The notes below the pieces were generated by a model. The model was not told the DNA's origin and ran no database searches. It saw only the letters and a list, made by a program, of their open reading frames with translations. This document shows positions 46,417-63,547 of a DNA stretch of 64,000 nucleotides, in pieces. Position 1 is the first letter of the stretch; every line of letters begins with the position of its first letter. The stretch is from Trichosporon coremiiforme (Eukaryota; Basidiomycota; Tremellomycetes; Trichosporonales; Trichosporonaceae), in contig BCJJ01000022.1 of NCBI GenBank assembly GCA_039545355.1, forward strand, positions 310,001 to 374,000. The letters run 5' to 3'. Position numbers and translations under genes: made by a program.

Positions 46417-47872
46417 ATGGCGCCAGCTAAGATTGTTATTGACACTGAGTGAGTGGTTTGGACAACGGCGAGGAAGACAAGGGAAGACACGTCCGTCCGG
46501 TTGTCCCCAGTTGCGATAGCCCGCAATAGCTGACCCCAGCCCCGGCGTCGACGATGTGCTCGCAATTCTCTTCACACTTGCATCGGTGCGTGTTGGGCAT
46601 CCAGCGGCAAATACCACGGGAGACCGCGGGACGCCGCCCATTGTATGGGGTGACTAACCTCAGCCAAACGTGCAAGTCGAGCTGATCTGCTCTGTCTTCG
46701 GTATGCCATGGGACTAGCTGCGCCAGCTGACGGGCAGGCAATGCGCAGGCTACGCACACGTATGCGAACTTGATCAAGATGTACTACAACCTTTCGCTCG
46801 AGTTGGCTGCGAGCCCGGCGGCGCGGGAGCGTTTCAACACGGCGCACAGGCCCCTCGTCGCCGTCGGCGAGGACGGACCGATTGGTGGCAAGACCCACAC
46901 CGCAACGTACTTCGTGAGCTGCACATGTGCGCGACTGAGCTGACAGGCAGCACGGCAAGGACGGACTGTCGAACATTACGCAGACTGCGCCGCAATTCAC
47001 GCCGCCTGATGACTTCAACAGCAGCGACCTCGTGCGCAAGTCGGACAAGAAGGCCTACGAAGCCCTTCTGGACTTGCTGGAGAAGGAGCCGGAGCACAGC
47101 GTGACGATCGTCGCGATCGGACCTCGTGCGTAGCTGCTGGGAGCGTCTTGAGCTGACAACAGTGACGAACGTGGCGTGGGCGTACCGCCAGAACAAGGAG
47201 GTGTTCAACCGTGTGAAGGAGGTGGTGTGGATGGGCGGCGCTCTCGACGTGCCCGGAAACACCTCGCCGGTGGCTGAGTTCAACTCCTTCGCGGACCCGT
47301 ACGCCTTCGACCTCGTGCTTGATGCCGTTAAGCGTGGCGAGTTCCAGATGACCTTTGCTCCGTTGGACGTTACGACGCCGCACAGCGTACCCTTCCCTTC
47401 TCTCCTCTTCCCCGACGCGGACCCGAAGGACGAGCGTCTGAAGGCCTTCACAACCGCCTTCCTGACGCGCGTGCGCGGCCTGCAGGCGCAGTTCGGCAAC
47501 CCCGACGCGATGGAGATGCACGACCCGCTCGCGATGTGGTACGCCGTCGAAAACGCGGGACGGCCGAACGGCGACCTGGCCCCCGGATGGGCCGTGACGC
47601 CGCGCGAGTTCACGATCGAGCGCAACGGCGAGCGCACGCGCGGCATGTGCGTCGTCGACCGGCGAGGGACCGGCGAGGGCACCGAGATCCGCACGGAGAA
47701 CAAGGCGCTGCAAGAGCTCTCTACCGCGGACGAGAAGACGGTCGAGGACAAGGGCAAGGATGCGATCCAGGACAAGAGCAAGAAGCACCTCCCCCTCATG
47801 ATCTCGAACACGCCCGGCGAGGACGAGCTCGGTCGCCTCCTCCTCGATCGCGTCTGGGGTGTCAAGAAGTGA
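46417..47872 (+). CDS. Inosine-uridine preferring nucleoside hydrolase
   Basis: Six exons (46417-46448, 46540-46585, 46664-46700, 46738-46913, 46951-47125, 47163-47872) encode 391 residues. The hydrolase calcium/ribose motif 'DTDPGVDDVLAI' is assembled across intron 1, and 'ICSVFGNAQATHTYANL' follows. Later landmarks are 'TIVAIGPLTNVAWA', 'MGGALDVPGNTSPVAEFN', 'SFADPYAFDLVLDA', and the catalytic-loop 'MEMHDPLAMWYA' with the conserved His. These enzymes cleave the N-glycosidic bond of ribonucleosides for salvage. It is longer than the usual ~310-340 residues because of a lysine/glutamate-rich insertion near the C-terminus ('STADEKTVEDKGKDAIQD'). A second, intronless hydrolase lies at 60.7 kb. 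The first three exons are unusually small (32, 46, 37 nt). Confidence 0.92.
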
Positions 47873-48687
47873 GCAGATGGCGCACATCGCAGCGCATGGC
47901 GCACACTGCAGCGCATGGTGCAGACAACTTGGCGCCCGCTAGCACATGCGTCGCACATGCGCTGCACATGGTGCACGCGGCGCAACATGGTTCAGCAATG
48001 TAATCATGACACTAGCTAGCCGTTCCTGGCTGCGAGGCAGCATGCGTAACACCCGGTAGATAATAGAATCAAGAGGCGCGAGAGGCATGTATGAAGCTCA
48101 GACCGTGACTGATCGTGACTGACCGTGGTGGCTAGGTGGCTGGCTCCGAGCCGAGAGAGCGACCGGGAGCGAGAGGAAGCTAACAGCCGGAAGGAAGGCA
48201 CCTGCGTCAACACTTTCACCAACTGGTTCAGTGAGGCACCGGCGGCGCGGTCGGATCCGCTGGAACCCGCGACAGGTCGGTCGTCGCGTCGGCGGTGACT
48301 AACTCGTCTACGGAGGTGTGAAGGGGGGGATGACTTTTAATGCCTTTGCATCACTTCAACACCAGCTGGCTCTAATACTAAACCGTTACACACGGCCCAA
48401 TCATACGAGGTAGGGGAGAGAAGGAGGAGAAAGAAGAAAACTTGAGGGGTATATGTCCTAAAAATATACGTGTCGCGAGACTGGATGAGATGGGCTGTGG
48501 ATATGGGGAAAGTGTTGCTTGATGGATTGATGGATGACTTGAACATTGCGGGAAACTGCGAGCCTCGTGGCAAGGCGGTTGAGTCCCTTCTGGTTGTTAT
48601 GGTCGAAGACCTTTGGCGTGCTTCGACCTGTAAGCCGGACAGGCATATGCTTCGTGTTGTCGTGTGGGGCGCCGGATGCTAGATTGC
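47873..48687. other. Convergent 3' region with imperfect repeats
   Basis: 815 bp lie between the hydrolase and SRPK stops. Bases ~47875-47995 contain imperfect repeats of a 'cgcatggcgcacactgcag'-like unit directly after the hydrolase stop. No coding sequence is evident. Confidence 0.5.
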
Positions 48688-54094
<5,407 letters not shown>

Positions 54095-55690
54095 ATGCTT
54101 GTGAGTAACCCCCCTGCGACCGTTAGTCCTGACATGACAGGTAGCCATCCAAGGATGCTGCCACGGTAGTCTTACTGCGATCTACGATTCGGTCGCCCAA
54201 TTCGAGCAAGCGAAGGATCGCAAGGTCGACCTCCTGTTGCTGTGTGGAGACTTTCAAGCTCTCCGATCGCGACATGACTTCGAGTCACTCAACGTACCGG
54301 CCAAGTTCAGGCAGTTGGGGACGTTCCACGAGTACTACTCTGGAAAGAGGGTCGCTCCGGTGCTCACGATCGTAATCGGAGGCAACCATGAGGCGAGCAA
54401 CTACATGTGGGAGCTCTACCACGGCGGGTGGCTGGCGCCGAACATCTACTACCTTGGAGCGGCGGGAAGCGTTATGGTGAACGGCCTGCGGATATCGGGT
54501 GCCAGTGGTATTTTTAAGCCCCACGACTACGAGAAGGGTGAGAGTGGGAACGTAGAGTTGATGAACTAACGGTCGCAGGCCATTTCGAGCGCGTGCCGTA
54601 CAATCACTCGATGCTGCGCAGCGTCTACCACATCCGCAAGTATGACGTCGGCAGGCTGATGCAGCTCGACCGGAAGAACCCTTGTATTTTCCTGTCGCAC
54701 GACTGGCCCATCACAATCGCAAAGCACGGCAACACGCCCAAGCTGCTCCAGCGAAAACCATTCTTCCGCGATGAGGTCAACCGCGATGCCCTGGGCTCCC
54801 CGCCCCTGCTTGACCTTCTGACGAACCTGCAGCCATCACTCTGGTTTGCCGCGCATTTGCACGTCAAGTTCGCTGCCCTCTATGAGCATCCGGCGGATGC
54901 TGCAGCTGCCGCCGCAGCGGTTGTCGATGTCGTGGCTCCCGTCGCCAATCCCGACGAGATCGCAATCTCCGACGTCGAGGACGAGGTCGAGACGACTGTT
55001 GCTTCCGAGCCCCAGCAGGCGCCTACGGAGAACCCCGACGAGATCACCATCAGTGATGAGGAGTTTGATGAGCCCGTCAAGCCGCCTGCTCCGCCATCAG
55101 CGCCCGCTGCCACCCCGGCCGCCGTCCTGACCATCGATGCGAATGGCGTCGCCTCTGCTGACCCGATACCGAACACTACCAAATTCTTGGCTCTGGACAA
55201 GTGTGGGAAGGGTAAAGAGTTCATCCAAGTGAGTTAGCGGACGCGTACAATTGCTGACTGCCTTCAGTTCCTCGATATCCCCTCGCCTGAACCCGTCGTT
55301 CCGGGCCAGTTGAAGTTCACCTTCGATCCGCAGTGGTTGGCTATCACCCGCGCGCTGCACCCCTTCCTCAGCACCGATTTCTTCCAACCTCCTTTGCCAG
55401 AGCCTGAAGTCGCACAGGCTATGGTCGCGGATGAATTGCAGCGGATAGAGCAGGAGGGTCTGCTTGTTCCGGGCCAATTGGGCGAGGCGGAGTTGGCCGA
55501 AGGGGCCGTGCCTCCTTTAGTATGGGAGAAAGGGCCGATCGACGTCGGACGAGTACAGCAGTTCTGGCCGACAGCTCCGCCGGAAGGAGAGCCGGGAGGT
55601 TCGCCGAGCGCATGGTACACGAACCCGCAGACTGAAGCGTTCTGTGGCATGCTTGGAATCGAGAACAAGATCAATCCCCGCCCTCAGTAG
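54095..55690 (+). CDS. DBR1: RNA lariat debranching enzyme Dbr1
   Basis: Four exons (54095-54100, 54141-54537, 54579-55228, 55268-55690) encode 491 residues. The first coding exon is just six bases (Met-Leu), joined by a 40-nt intron to 'VAIQGCCHGSLTAIYDSV', the Dbr1 N-terminal signature. Metallophosphoesterase motifs follow in order: 'LLLLCGDFQALRSRHD', 'IVIGGNHEASNYMWELYHGG', 'ISGASGIFKPHDYEKGHFE', 'IFLSHDWP', 'WFAAHLHVKFAA'. The C-terminal domain includes 'TKFLALDKCGKGKEFIQFLD' and 'FDPQWLAITRALHPF'. Dbr1 hydrolyses the 2'-5' bond of excised intron lariats. Between these blocks, residues ~270-340 form an acidic insertion with two 'NPDEI(A/T)ISD' repeats that resemble SUMO-interaction or CK2 motifs. 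Confidence 0.95.
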
Positions 55691-55999
55691 ACGTCGACGA
55701 CGGCGACCTGTCACTCAGTGGTTTGTTTGTCTTTTGCGGCATTTAATGGCAGCATTCCTGATCCATAACACAAGTGACATTACGGCATTTATATTTCGCA
55801 TTAGTAGGCCAATCAGACGCGGATGCATATTTTGATCCCGCTATCCCGGCGCGTGTGCTTTGTTGACGAGTTCCGGGAGCTGGAAACCGTCAACACACGA
55901 GAGCTTAGCAACGTCGCACCGTCTTCTATCACCTGTCTGTCCTTAACGCCTCTGTCGCGCCCCCTAGGCGCTGTTCGCTTTCTCTCGACCTCATTTAGG
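55691..55999. other. Short tandem intergenic region
   Basis: 309 bp lie between Dbr1 and the CLASP-like gene. It is relatively A/T-rich at 55740-55830 (3' end of Dbr1). No coding exon is seen. Confidence 0.45.
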
Positions 56000-58900
56000 A
56001 TGCCACCTGCTGAGGCTGGCGCGAAGATCCCCGTAAGTCTTGCTCTCGGCACCGATGCCGCGGAACGGACCTCAATTCAAGGTCCCAGGGTGGCAAGCGC
56101 GCTAAGCTGGCGCTGACGCTGCAGTGTCCGACACCCCATGCTCTGCAGATCGAACTAGACAACCTCGCGACAGTCCTCGAACCCGATGAGCGAGAAGACA
56201 CTTGGGAGAAGTTCGAACGAGCGCTGATCCGCTTCGCCGCCATCACACGAGGTGGAGGTTACAAACATCTCGAGTTGTATGTGCGAGGTGTAGGCAACAA
56301 GGGTGTGGGACTGAGGATCGTGGATTGTGTGAGTACACACGGTGTGGGAAACGCGACGACTAACATGAACAGATGCTTTCGGACCGCGGAAGGTTGTCTG
56401 GAGTGTCCACGGATCTGCTGCAGACGTTCGCACCTCGGCTCGCGAATCACTTCCATCCCCTTATTCACCTGTATCTCCCGCCTCTCGTCCGACTTCTTGC
56501 CCGACCCAACAAGGTCTACCTCAAACGCGCAGAGAAATGTCTCCAAACGATTATCACCCACTGTCCCCTGCCCAACATCCTTATCCACCTGCGCAACGGC
56601 CTCGATGACAAAAGCGACGCGTGCAAGCGCGCCGCCGCAGTGGGCGTTGAACGCGCTGTCACGGAATGGGATCATGCTATCTGGAACGAGAAGGGTCTCG
56701 AGGTCCTCGAGCTGTGCATCCGCAAGATGGCGACCGATCGCGATGCTGACGTCCGCAAGACGGGCAAACGGGTCTGGGCGCTGTTCATGGAGATTTGGCC
56801 TGAGCGCATCGATGAGTGAGTACCCTAACTCCGTCTTATCCTTCAGCAGATGTAACTCATGACGAGGGGCTTGAAGGATAGACGCGCTTACGAAACACAG
56901 CTTCTCCAACCCTCTGACACCGACGATCCGTCGATACCTCGACATTCCGTCTGCAGATGGAGCGCCTTCGAAACCCAAAACGCGATCGGCGACTCGGCCG
57001 TTGCAGGCTGCTCTGCGAGCTGCGGGTTCGGCTCACGAGCCTCCGGCTGCATCCTCCACAAGTCATCTTGGCCGAAGTGATTCGGCGCATGCGGGACCAT
57101 CACGGCGGATTCGGCTGGCGCGAGTTGCGTCGAACACCACAGACGAGGAAGAGCACAATGTTCCCCCGCCTCGCGCTCCGCTCAGCTCGCTTGGCCGGGC
57201 AACCCGCACAGTCTCTGCCACCCAGCCACTTCAAAAGCAAACATCGGCCCCCAGCCTTCACGAAAAGCAGGAGTCTGCGCGCCATGCGCTCCTCTCGAAG
57301 CCCACACGCACACTCCCTCCATCCTCGTTCACCGATAACGCCCGGCGACAACCTTTGTATAAGATGCGATCTCAGGAGCTGCGGCGACCGCACTCTGCAG
57401 AGCCGGAGGAAACACCACGCCACCGTGATGAGGCGCTAAGCTCATCTTCCCGCAGCTCTAGCACCCGCCGACAGCAGCCGTCTTCCCCGCGACGGCTGGT
57501 TAGGAGCGCGACATCGACTCACGACATTTCTGACAACTTGCCAACCCTCGCATCCTCTTTCGCCCCTCCAGCTCCCATCCCGCCACCTGTCGGCCGGGTA
57601 AAGGCGCGAGTCAGCGACTTTGAACGCATGGTTGGGGAAAGCACGCCCCCAGCCCGGGTAGCCGCACGCGCCGAGGTCAAGGCTGTCGCTGCTATTCCCC
57701 TTCCTCCTTCTCCTACAGTCCGACCTGTCAATGTTAAGGACAGCCCGCCGTCTCCACATGTTCAGCAACGTCCGGCTCCGCAGAAGAGCCACAGCCTGCT
57801 GACCGAGTCTCCGTCACTCTCATCCCTACTCCGGAAGACCGACGCGGGCGAGGCGGACATGAGCCTTCTGGATCTCTCCGTTGCCAATGTCAGCGTGGCC
57901 CAGTCGCCGGCTCCGCGACGACCGGCGTCGACGAGCTCCCTGAAGGCGTCGAGCACGCCTAAGCCTGGCGTGACCGACCTCATCCAGAAGTTCTCCCCTC
58001 AGCAAATGCACACACCGCTGCGACGGGCGTCCATGGACAACCCTGGATCTGCCACGCCGACCCAGAAGGCGATGCGCCGGATCTCGCCCCTTCCTCGGCG
58101 AAGCCTGTTATCGACGCCGGTCGACGATTCGTCACCGCCGCGAGTCGGACACAAGCGCAAAGGCTCCGACCCTGAGACCTCGTTCCCAGAGGAAGTTCGT
58201 ACTGTCGAGCGCGAGCCGCCGAAAGGTCCGCGCTTCTCACAGCCTCTCATCGCATTTGGCGACTCACCGGTCAAGGACACATCGTTCGTGTTCGGCGAAC
58301 TGGCATCGGCGACGTCGTACGGAAAGATGGGCATGCGCCGCGAGTCGACTCTGCACGACCTCATGAGTCTGGCGAACCCGTCAGCCTTTGAGGTTCTGGC
58401 CACCCCCGCCAGAACCCACGCTGCACTGCAGCCCGAGCCGCTGGCCGAAGAGGACGAGGACGAGACCCACGACGCCGACGCCACTGTGAGCCTAGTGAGC
58501 GGTACCAACGCTTCCACGCCTTTGACGTGGAGTACGTCCAGTGGACCTGTCGAAGATCTCCTCGACATGGACGAGACGGCCATCCTGACCACTGCGCCCG
58601 TCGAGCTCGTGCCCGACCACCTCTCATCAGTAATCCCGCCGGAACCGGAGACTCTTGCTGGCACGAGTGCGGACTCTAACGACGACGACACCAGCGAAGG
58701 AGACACTATCAGGGAGCCTGGCCCGCTGCAGGAAGCTGTCGTTGAGGAGCCGCAGCGCGCGGTCTCAGACAGCTCGGAACCCGTCAAGGAAACTCAGTTC
58801 GATGAGCCCGTTACTCAGGATCAGCCTGAAGCGGTACCGGAGCAGGAGGCTGAAGAGGTGCGCGAAGCTGAGGAGGTTGAGGTCGAGAGTGCGCCTGAGC

Positions 58901-60594
58901 TTTCAGCGCAGCCTCCCGCGCCTCCTCCCGTTGCACCCTCGCCCGCCCCTTCGGTCACCATCGCCCCTCCGACCCCAAGATGCGTGTCAGCTCCGGTACC
59001 TTCGTTCATGCTGGGGGCATCCGAGCCCGCGGCCAAGACCTTGGAGGTTATCAGCGAGTCTTCGCCATCTGTTGCTGAGGAGCACGCTATCGCGACTGCT
59101 GATAAGAAGGCTGCCGAGCCCAAGCCAAACCCGCTGCAGACGTCTCAGCGCTCCGCCCCGGGTCCTCGCCGTCCCCTCAACGCGCCTATCCGCCCCGCTA
59201 CCCGAACTGTGTCTCATCCGGTCGAGAAGAAGACCTTCCGTCCGGTCTCCAAGCTGCTCGGTGACAAGGGAGCTCCGGCACCGGCCAAACTCGCCACGAA
59301 GAGCACGACGAAGGAGCAGGAGAAGCTGTCAACGTCGCAGAAGCGGTCCGCCTCGGCCATGACGAGGTCGGCCGCATCGACCATCTCGAAGGGCACAGCG
59401 ACGGCTGCCTCTACCATGGGTAAGGCCGCCGGTCTCAACTCGTCCACTAATGGCGCTGATTCGGATCCGCCTACTCGCCGCGCAGTCAGCCACACCCGCA
59501 ACACGGCGAGCTCGCTGTTCAAGCCGACAGCTGCGACGGCAGCTCGCGCGGCCGCTATCGCGACCACGAAGCCGGAGGCGCCGACTGCGAAGCCTCCCTC
59601 CCGCCCCGGTACCGCCTTGGGCAACTCTTCGAACAGTGCTCCCAAGCCGACCCGCCCCGCCCCTGCGCCCGCTGCACCCCGCATTCGTGGCGCCACCGGC
59701 GGTCTGTTCGCGTCCACCGCAGCCTCGCGCGCTCGGAACGCCGAGGCTGCTCTGCCGCCCAGCAAAAGGCAGCGCGTTAAACTGAAGGCGCCGATGGAGA
59801 GCTTCCGCCCGGGACGCAGCGGGAACAAGAGCAAGGCGAGTATCCTCGGCACGTCCTCGGCTGCTGGCGCCGGCCGGCGTCCACTCCGCGCCGTCGCGAG
59901 GCGTGACGCCCAGGCCGAGCCAGGGAAAGAATCGTTCCCTCTCCCCGGTCCTGGTCTCAGCATGAGCACGAATGCTCTTCCGACCGAGGCGCCCGAGAAG
60001 CCCTCTGAGCGCTCTGTGCGTTCGTCGCCTCCGGACGTCGATGAGGCGAAGTACTCTCCCGTGTCGAAAACTTCGACGCCTGCTGCCGCCTCCGCGTCCC
60101 CCGTGTCGACCAAGTCGTCCTCGCTTGCGATCCCGACGCCATCGACGTCTACCGACGACTACATCGCGCGGACGCCCACTTCCACGTCGCCGATCGCGAT
60201 GGCTGAGCGCCTCTCGCCCAACTCGACGCGAACCTCCCGTTCTCGCGACAGCGGCTCCTCGCCCGGTAGCAAGATCGCGGCCACGCTTCCAAAGGCGCTC
60301 GACCCGGTCCTGACGGCAGTGCACGGCGCGGACGTCCTGCACCGCACGCCGAGCAAGCGTGGCTCCGAGTCGCCCGCCGTACTGCACAGCAGGCGTATCA
60401 GCGGCATCCCCCCGAGCTTAAAGAAGATGCTCGACGCGCAAAAGACAGAGCGCGACGGAACCCCAGTCCCGGAGGAGACTGACGACGACGAGAACGTGGT
60501 CGTCATTCGGAGCGACGTCTCCACGCCGAGCGGGAAGAGCTCGGCCATCCTCGCGCGCTTCTCGGACCGCGGCGTGCTCCAGGACGCCAACTGA
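56000..60594 (+). CDS. CLASP N-terminal (TOG) domain protein with long disordered tail
   Basis: Four exons (56000-56032, 56125-56328, 56373-56815, 56901-60594) encode about 1457 residues. The acceptor of intron 1 could also be at 56148 without changing frame. Residues ~15-230 form a HEAT-repeat TOG array of the CLASP_N type: 'LDNLATVLEPDEREDTWEKF', 'LRIVDCMLSDRGRLSG', 'VYLKRAEKCLQTIITHCPL' and 'DVRKTGKRVWALFMEIWPER'. CLASPs bind microtubule plus ends and stabilise spindle and cortical microtubules. The other ~1,200 residues, almost all in one exon, are Ser/Pro/Ala/Thr-rich with many basic SxxR patches and no second folded TOG that I can see. Such tails often bind the microtubule lattice and are Cdk substrates. 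The identity of the N-domain is good; orthology to Stu1/Peg1 is inferred. Confidence 0.82.
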
Positions 60595-60726
60595 AAACTA
60601 AACCTGTGAACGAAAGTGTATTTGTATTTCTAGTCATGAAAATAATCACTTATGCAAGAATAATACGAAACGTAACGTCTAGTGTAAAGTCTAGGGGTGG
60701 GCGCGCTGTCTGGTTGGAGTTCAGAG

Positions 60727-61677
60727 CTACCATTCCGGCTCGCCGATGCGCTTGAGGGCCTCGAGCATCTTGGCCCAGAACGCGTCGACGTCGATATCGC
60801 TGGCGAAGGCCGTCGTGCAGCCCTCCGGCGCGGGGGCGCGACGGTCAACCACAGTCTGGCCCGTCGTGAGTCCACCCGTGGTCTCAATATCGATAACGGC
60901 CCTCGTCGTCTTGATGATCTCGGGATGAATGAGCGCCATGACAGCGCAGGGGTCATGAATCGGCGGCGATCCAAACCCTTGCGTCCTCAAGTACGCCTCC
61001 TTGAAGAAAGCCAGAATCTTGACGAGCGCCTTACTCAGACGTGTGTTGAGCGCGGCAATGTCGGCTATGACCTGATCCGTGGCGAGCGCGCGATGCGTGA
61101 CTTCGAGCGGGACCATGACGACGGGCACGCCAGAGCGGAACACGACGCGCGCCGCCTCGGGGTCGACGAAGATGTTGAACTCGGCTGCGGGGGTTACGTT
61201 GCCGCTCCCCACGCTGCCGCCCATGAGGTAGATCGCCTTGATAGCCTTCACGAGCTCGGGACGGCGCCGAAGCGCCAGGGCGATGTTCGTCAGAGGGCCG
61301 AGGGCACAGATCGTTATCTCCCCGGGACGGGCGAGGACAAGGTCGGTTATGAGGTCGCATGCGGGCGTATCGATTGGGGCCTTGGGAGCGGGGAGGTCAC
61401 CGGGTTCGGGGCCGTCGAGACCACTGAGGCCGTGCACGTCCGCCACGATCGGGTCCCGGACCAAAGGACCGGAGGCGCCGCTCGCGATGGGACACTTCAG
61501 GCCGCCGAGCGTCGCGACAGAGGACGCGTTGCAGGTTACATTCTCCAGCGTTTGGTTACCGGCCACGGTCGTGATGGCGAGGACGTCGAGGGAGGGCGTG
61601 CCGGCCGCGAGGAGGATTGCGAGGGCGTCGTCGTGTCCCGGGTCGCAGTCTATAATAATCGGCGTCTTTGTCGTCAT
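60727..61677 (-). CDS. Inosine-uridine preferring nucleoside hydrolase (intronless)
   Basis: A single uninterrupted frame of 316 residues, the standard length for the family. It opens with 'TPIIIDCDPGHDDALAILLA', the DxDxxxDD calcium/ribose motif. It continues with 'LAITTVAGNQTLENVT', 'EITICALGPLTNIALAL', 'IYLMGGSVGSGNVTPAAEFN', 'IFVDPEAARVVF' and the catalytic-loop 'SPPIHDPCAVMALI' with the conserved His. It closely resembles bacterial RihA/RihB-type and plant/fungal enzymes. The frame continues upstream, but the ATG at 61677 starts exactly at the conserved core. Lack of introns contrasts with almost every neighbour and with the six-exon hydrolase at 46.4 kb, so a separate origin such as retroposition or horizontal transfer is possible. 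It lies in tandem with the PLP enzyme. Confidence 0.93.
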   Translation of the reverse strand: MTTKTPIIIDCDPGHDDALAILLAAGTPSLDVLAITTVAGNQTLENVTCNASSVATLGGLKCPIASGASGPLVRDPIVADVHGLSGLDGPEPGDLPAPKAPIDTPACDLITDLVLARPGEITICALGPLTNIALALRRRPELVKAIKAIYLMGGSVGSGNVTPAAEFNIFVDPEAARVVFRSGVPVVMVPLEVTHRALATDQVIADIAALNTRLSKALVKILAFFKEAYLRTQGFGSPPIHDPCAVMALIHPEIIKTTRAVIDIETTGGLTTGQTVVDRRAPAPEGCTTAFASDIDVDAFWAKMLEALKRIGEPEW

Positions 61678-61903
61678 TGTCGTTAGAGATATGTGTGGAG
61701 TGGAAAGAGGATGAAAGAAGGAAAGGAGGTGAAGGGTGGAGGCCAGCGGTGACTTTAACGACGTCGCTTCTGTTGACATGTGTCGGTGCCTGGCGGTGGT
61801 GTCGGAGATTGCCGCCCGCTGCCTGCTATTTCTGTCTTCCTCGCTTCCTCGGCCCATTATAAAGATGCATAACTTCTTAAACTTCTTACGGCTGTGCTGC
61901 GTA

Positions 61904-63547
61904 CTACTTGTGAACCACCTCGTCAAGGACCTGCTTGACGATCTCCAAATCGGCGTCCCCCGTCCGCCAATTGCTCACGGCCAGCCGGACAGCCTTTTGC
62001 CCCCGCCACGCCGTACCGCTGACATACACCTTTTGCGTGTTGTTGATCCGGTCCGCCAGCGGCTGCTCTTTCGGTTGCTTCTCCGCAAACAGCACAATGT
62101 TCAGGGGCACAATGTGATCGCCTTCTTGCTTGTTCAGGAGCTCGTAATCGGGGTGTTGGTCGAGGTACGCGGCCACTTGCCTCGCGAAAGCACAGTTGCG
62201 TTGGAAGATGTCTGACGTCAGCTCCAACGCACTGCCTGCAGCTGAATACCGTGTCTGTACCGCTGCAGACTAGAGAATAAACTCACCGACATATCCTTCC
62301 CGTCCCAAAGACATCAGACTCGCCAACAACGGCAGAGCGCGGAACCGCCGCGAGTTCTCAATGTTGTAATAAAGCGGGCTCGGCGTCTCGGAGTTCGAAG
62401 CCAGGTATGCGGGCGCATCCTCGCCGGGCCCCAGCACGTCCGTCAAACTCTTCACCTTGCGGGTGAAGAACAATCCACAGTCATACGGCACGTTCAGCCA
62501 CTTGTGTCCTTGTCGTTAGCTTGCGATGGCAGAAGAGTGAGAGCTTACCGTCAAGCGTAATCGAGTCTGCGAGTTCCATGCCCTTCGTCAGATGCGCCAA
62601 TTCAGGCACAGCGGCTGCAAAGCCGCCAAAGGCTGTAGTTAGCTCATGGTCTCACAAAGAGAAAGCTTTGCCTGAGAAGGGCGGACGAAGTTCAGTGGAC
62701 TCACCAGCGTCGACATGCAACCACGTCCCATACTCCTTGCAAAGCTCTGCAACCTGGGTAAGATTGCCAGGGAAGCCGCCCGTGTTCACCTCTCCCAAAC
62801 CAATAACCACAATCGAGCCCTTGCCTTCCTTCTTGTCCTTCGTAAATTGCGTCTTGAGCGCATTCAGGTCGAAAGCCAGCTCGTTCTCGGGCGTCGGCGG
62901 GATTGTGACGATCTTCCGCCCAAGTCCCACGAGGGAACACGCCTTCACGATCGAGAAGTGCGGGTGGAGGGCGAGCACGGAAGCTGGGCTCGCTACGGCA
63001 TCACGGGCGCAGGCTGACGTTAGCTACCATGCCGATGTGCAAAGCTCGAGTCATCTCCATCCTGGTAATGATGGCAGGAGCGAAGAATGCACTCACCCAT
63101 ACCCAACACGTTGCTAGCCGTAGCCCCCGTCGTGATTGTGCGCCCCTCGAATCCCTCGAGCCCAAGCAGCTCCAACACCAGCTCCAGAGCCTTCTGTTCC
63201 GTTTTCACGGCTGCCGTGGTAGGCAGAGACACCTGGACATTCTCATCGTGAGATGACAAGAGTATATCGGCGAGCTGGGCTGCTGGCGTAACTCCACCGG
63301 TAACGAAACCAAAGTATCGCGGTCCTGCTTGGCCGACTACGCATCCGTCCAGAACCTTGTGGATGACTGAGAGCGAGGCTTGAGTTCCGAGCCCTGTGTC
63401 GGGGAGCGAGGAAGGCAGAGCTGCGATGGCGGCCGAGACGTCCTCGGGGGATGCGATGGTGGGCAGGGAGCCCAGCTGGGCATCTCTTGAAGCAATGTGA
63501 GCAGTCACGCCCTCCAAGAGAGTGTTGAAGTCGTCACTGGAGCTCAT
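61904..63547 (-). CDS. PLP-dependent decarboxylase-like enzyme (group II fold)
   Basis: Five exons (63547-63097, 63013-62705, 62632-62549, 62508-62287, 62235-61904) encode 465 residues. Landmarks are 'YFGFVTGGVTPAAQLADIL', 'GRTITTGATASNVLGM' (PLP phosphate site), 'GEVNTGGFP', 'WLHVDAGAFGGFAA' (Asp pairing with the PLP ring nitrogen) and 'SITLDGHKWLNVPYDCGLFF', in which Lys284 should carry PLP. This is the group II aromatic amino acid/glutamate decarboxylase fold; fungal members of this subgroup act on unidentified amino acids. The segment after 'SNVLGM' is shorter than I expect for the family, perhaps because a small exon is missed in the 83-nt intron at 63014-63096. Two introns use tight branch/AG pairs (gctaacgacaag, ttcagctgcag). 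Confidence 0.88.

Noticed and set aside
46834..47988. 384-codon minus-strand frame opposite the nucleoside hydrolase
   Set aside because: It mirrors a well-supported spliced gene. Arg/Ser-rich translation typical of antisense frames in GC-rich coding DNA.
59329..60387. 352-codon minus-strand frame opposite the CLASP-like gene
   Set aside because: Arg/Gly-rich shadow of the low-complexity tail; no protein-like features.
60697..61686. 329-codon plus-strand frame opposite the intronless nucleoside hydrolase
   Set aside because: Shadow of a clear enzyme gene in the opposite strand.
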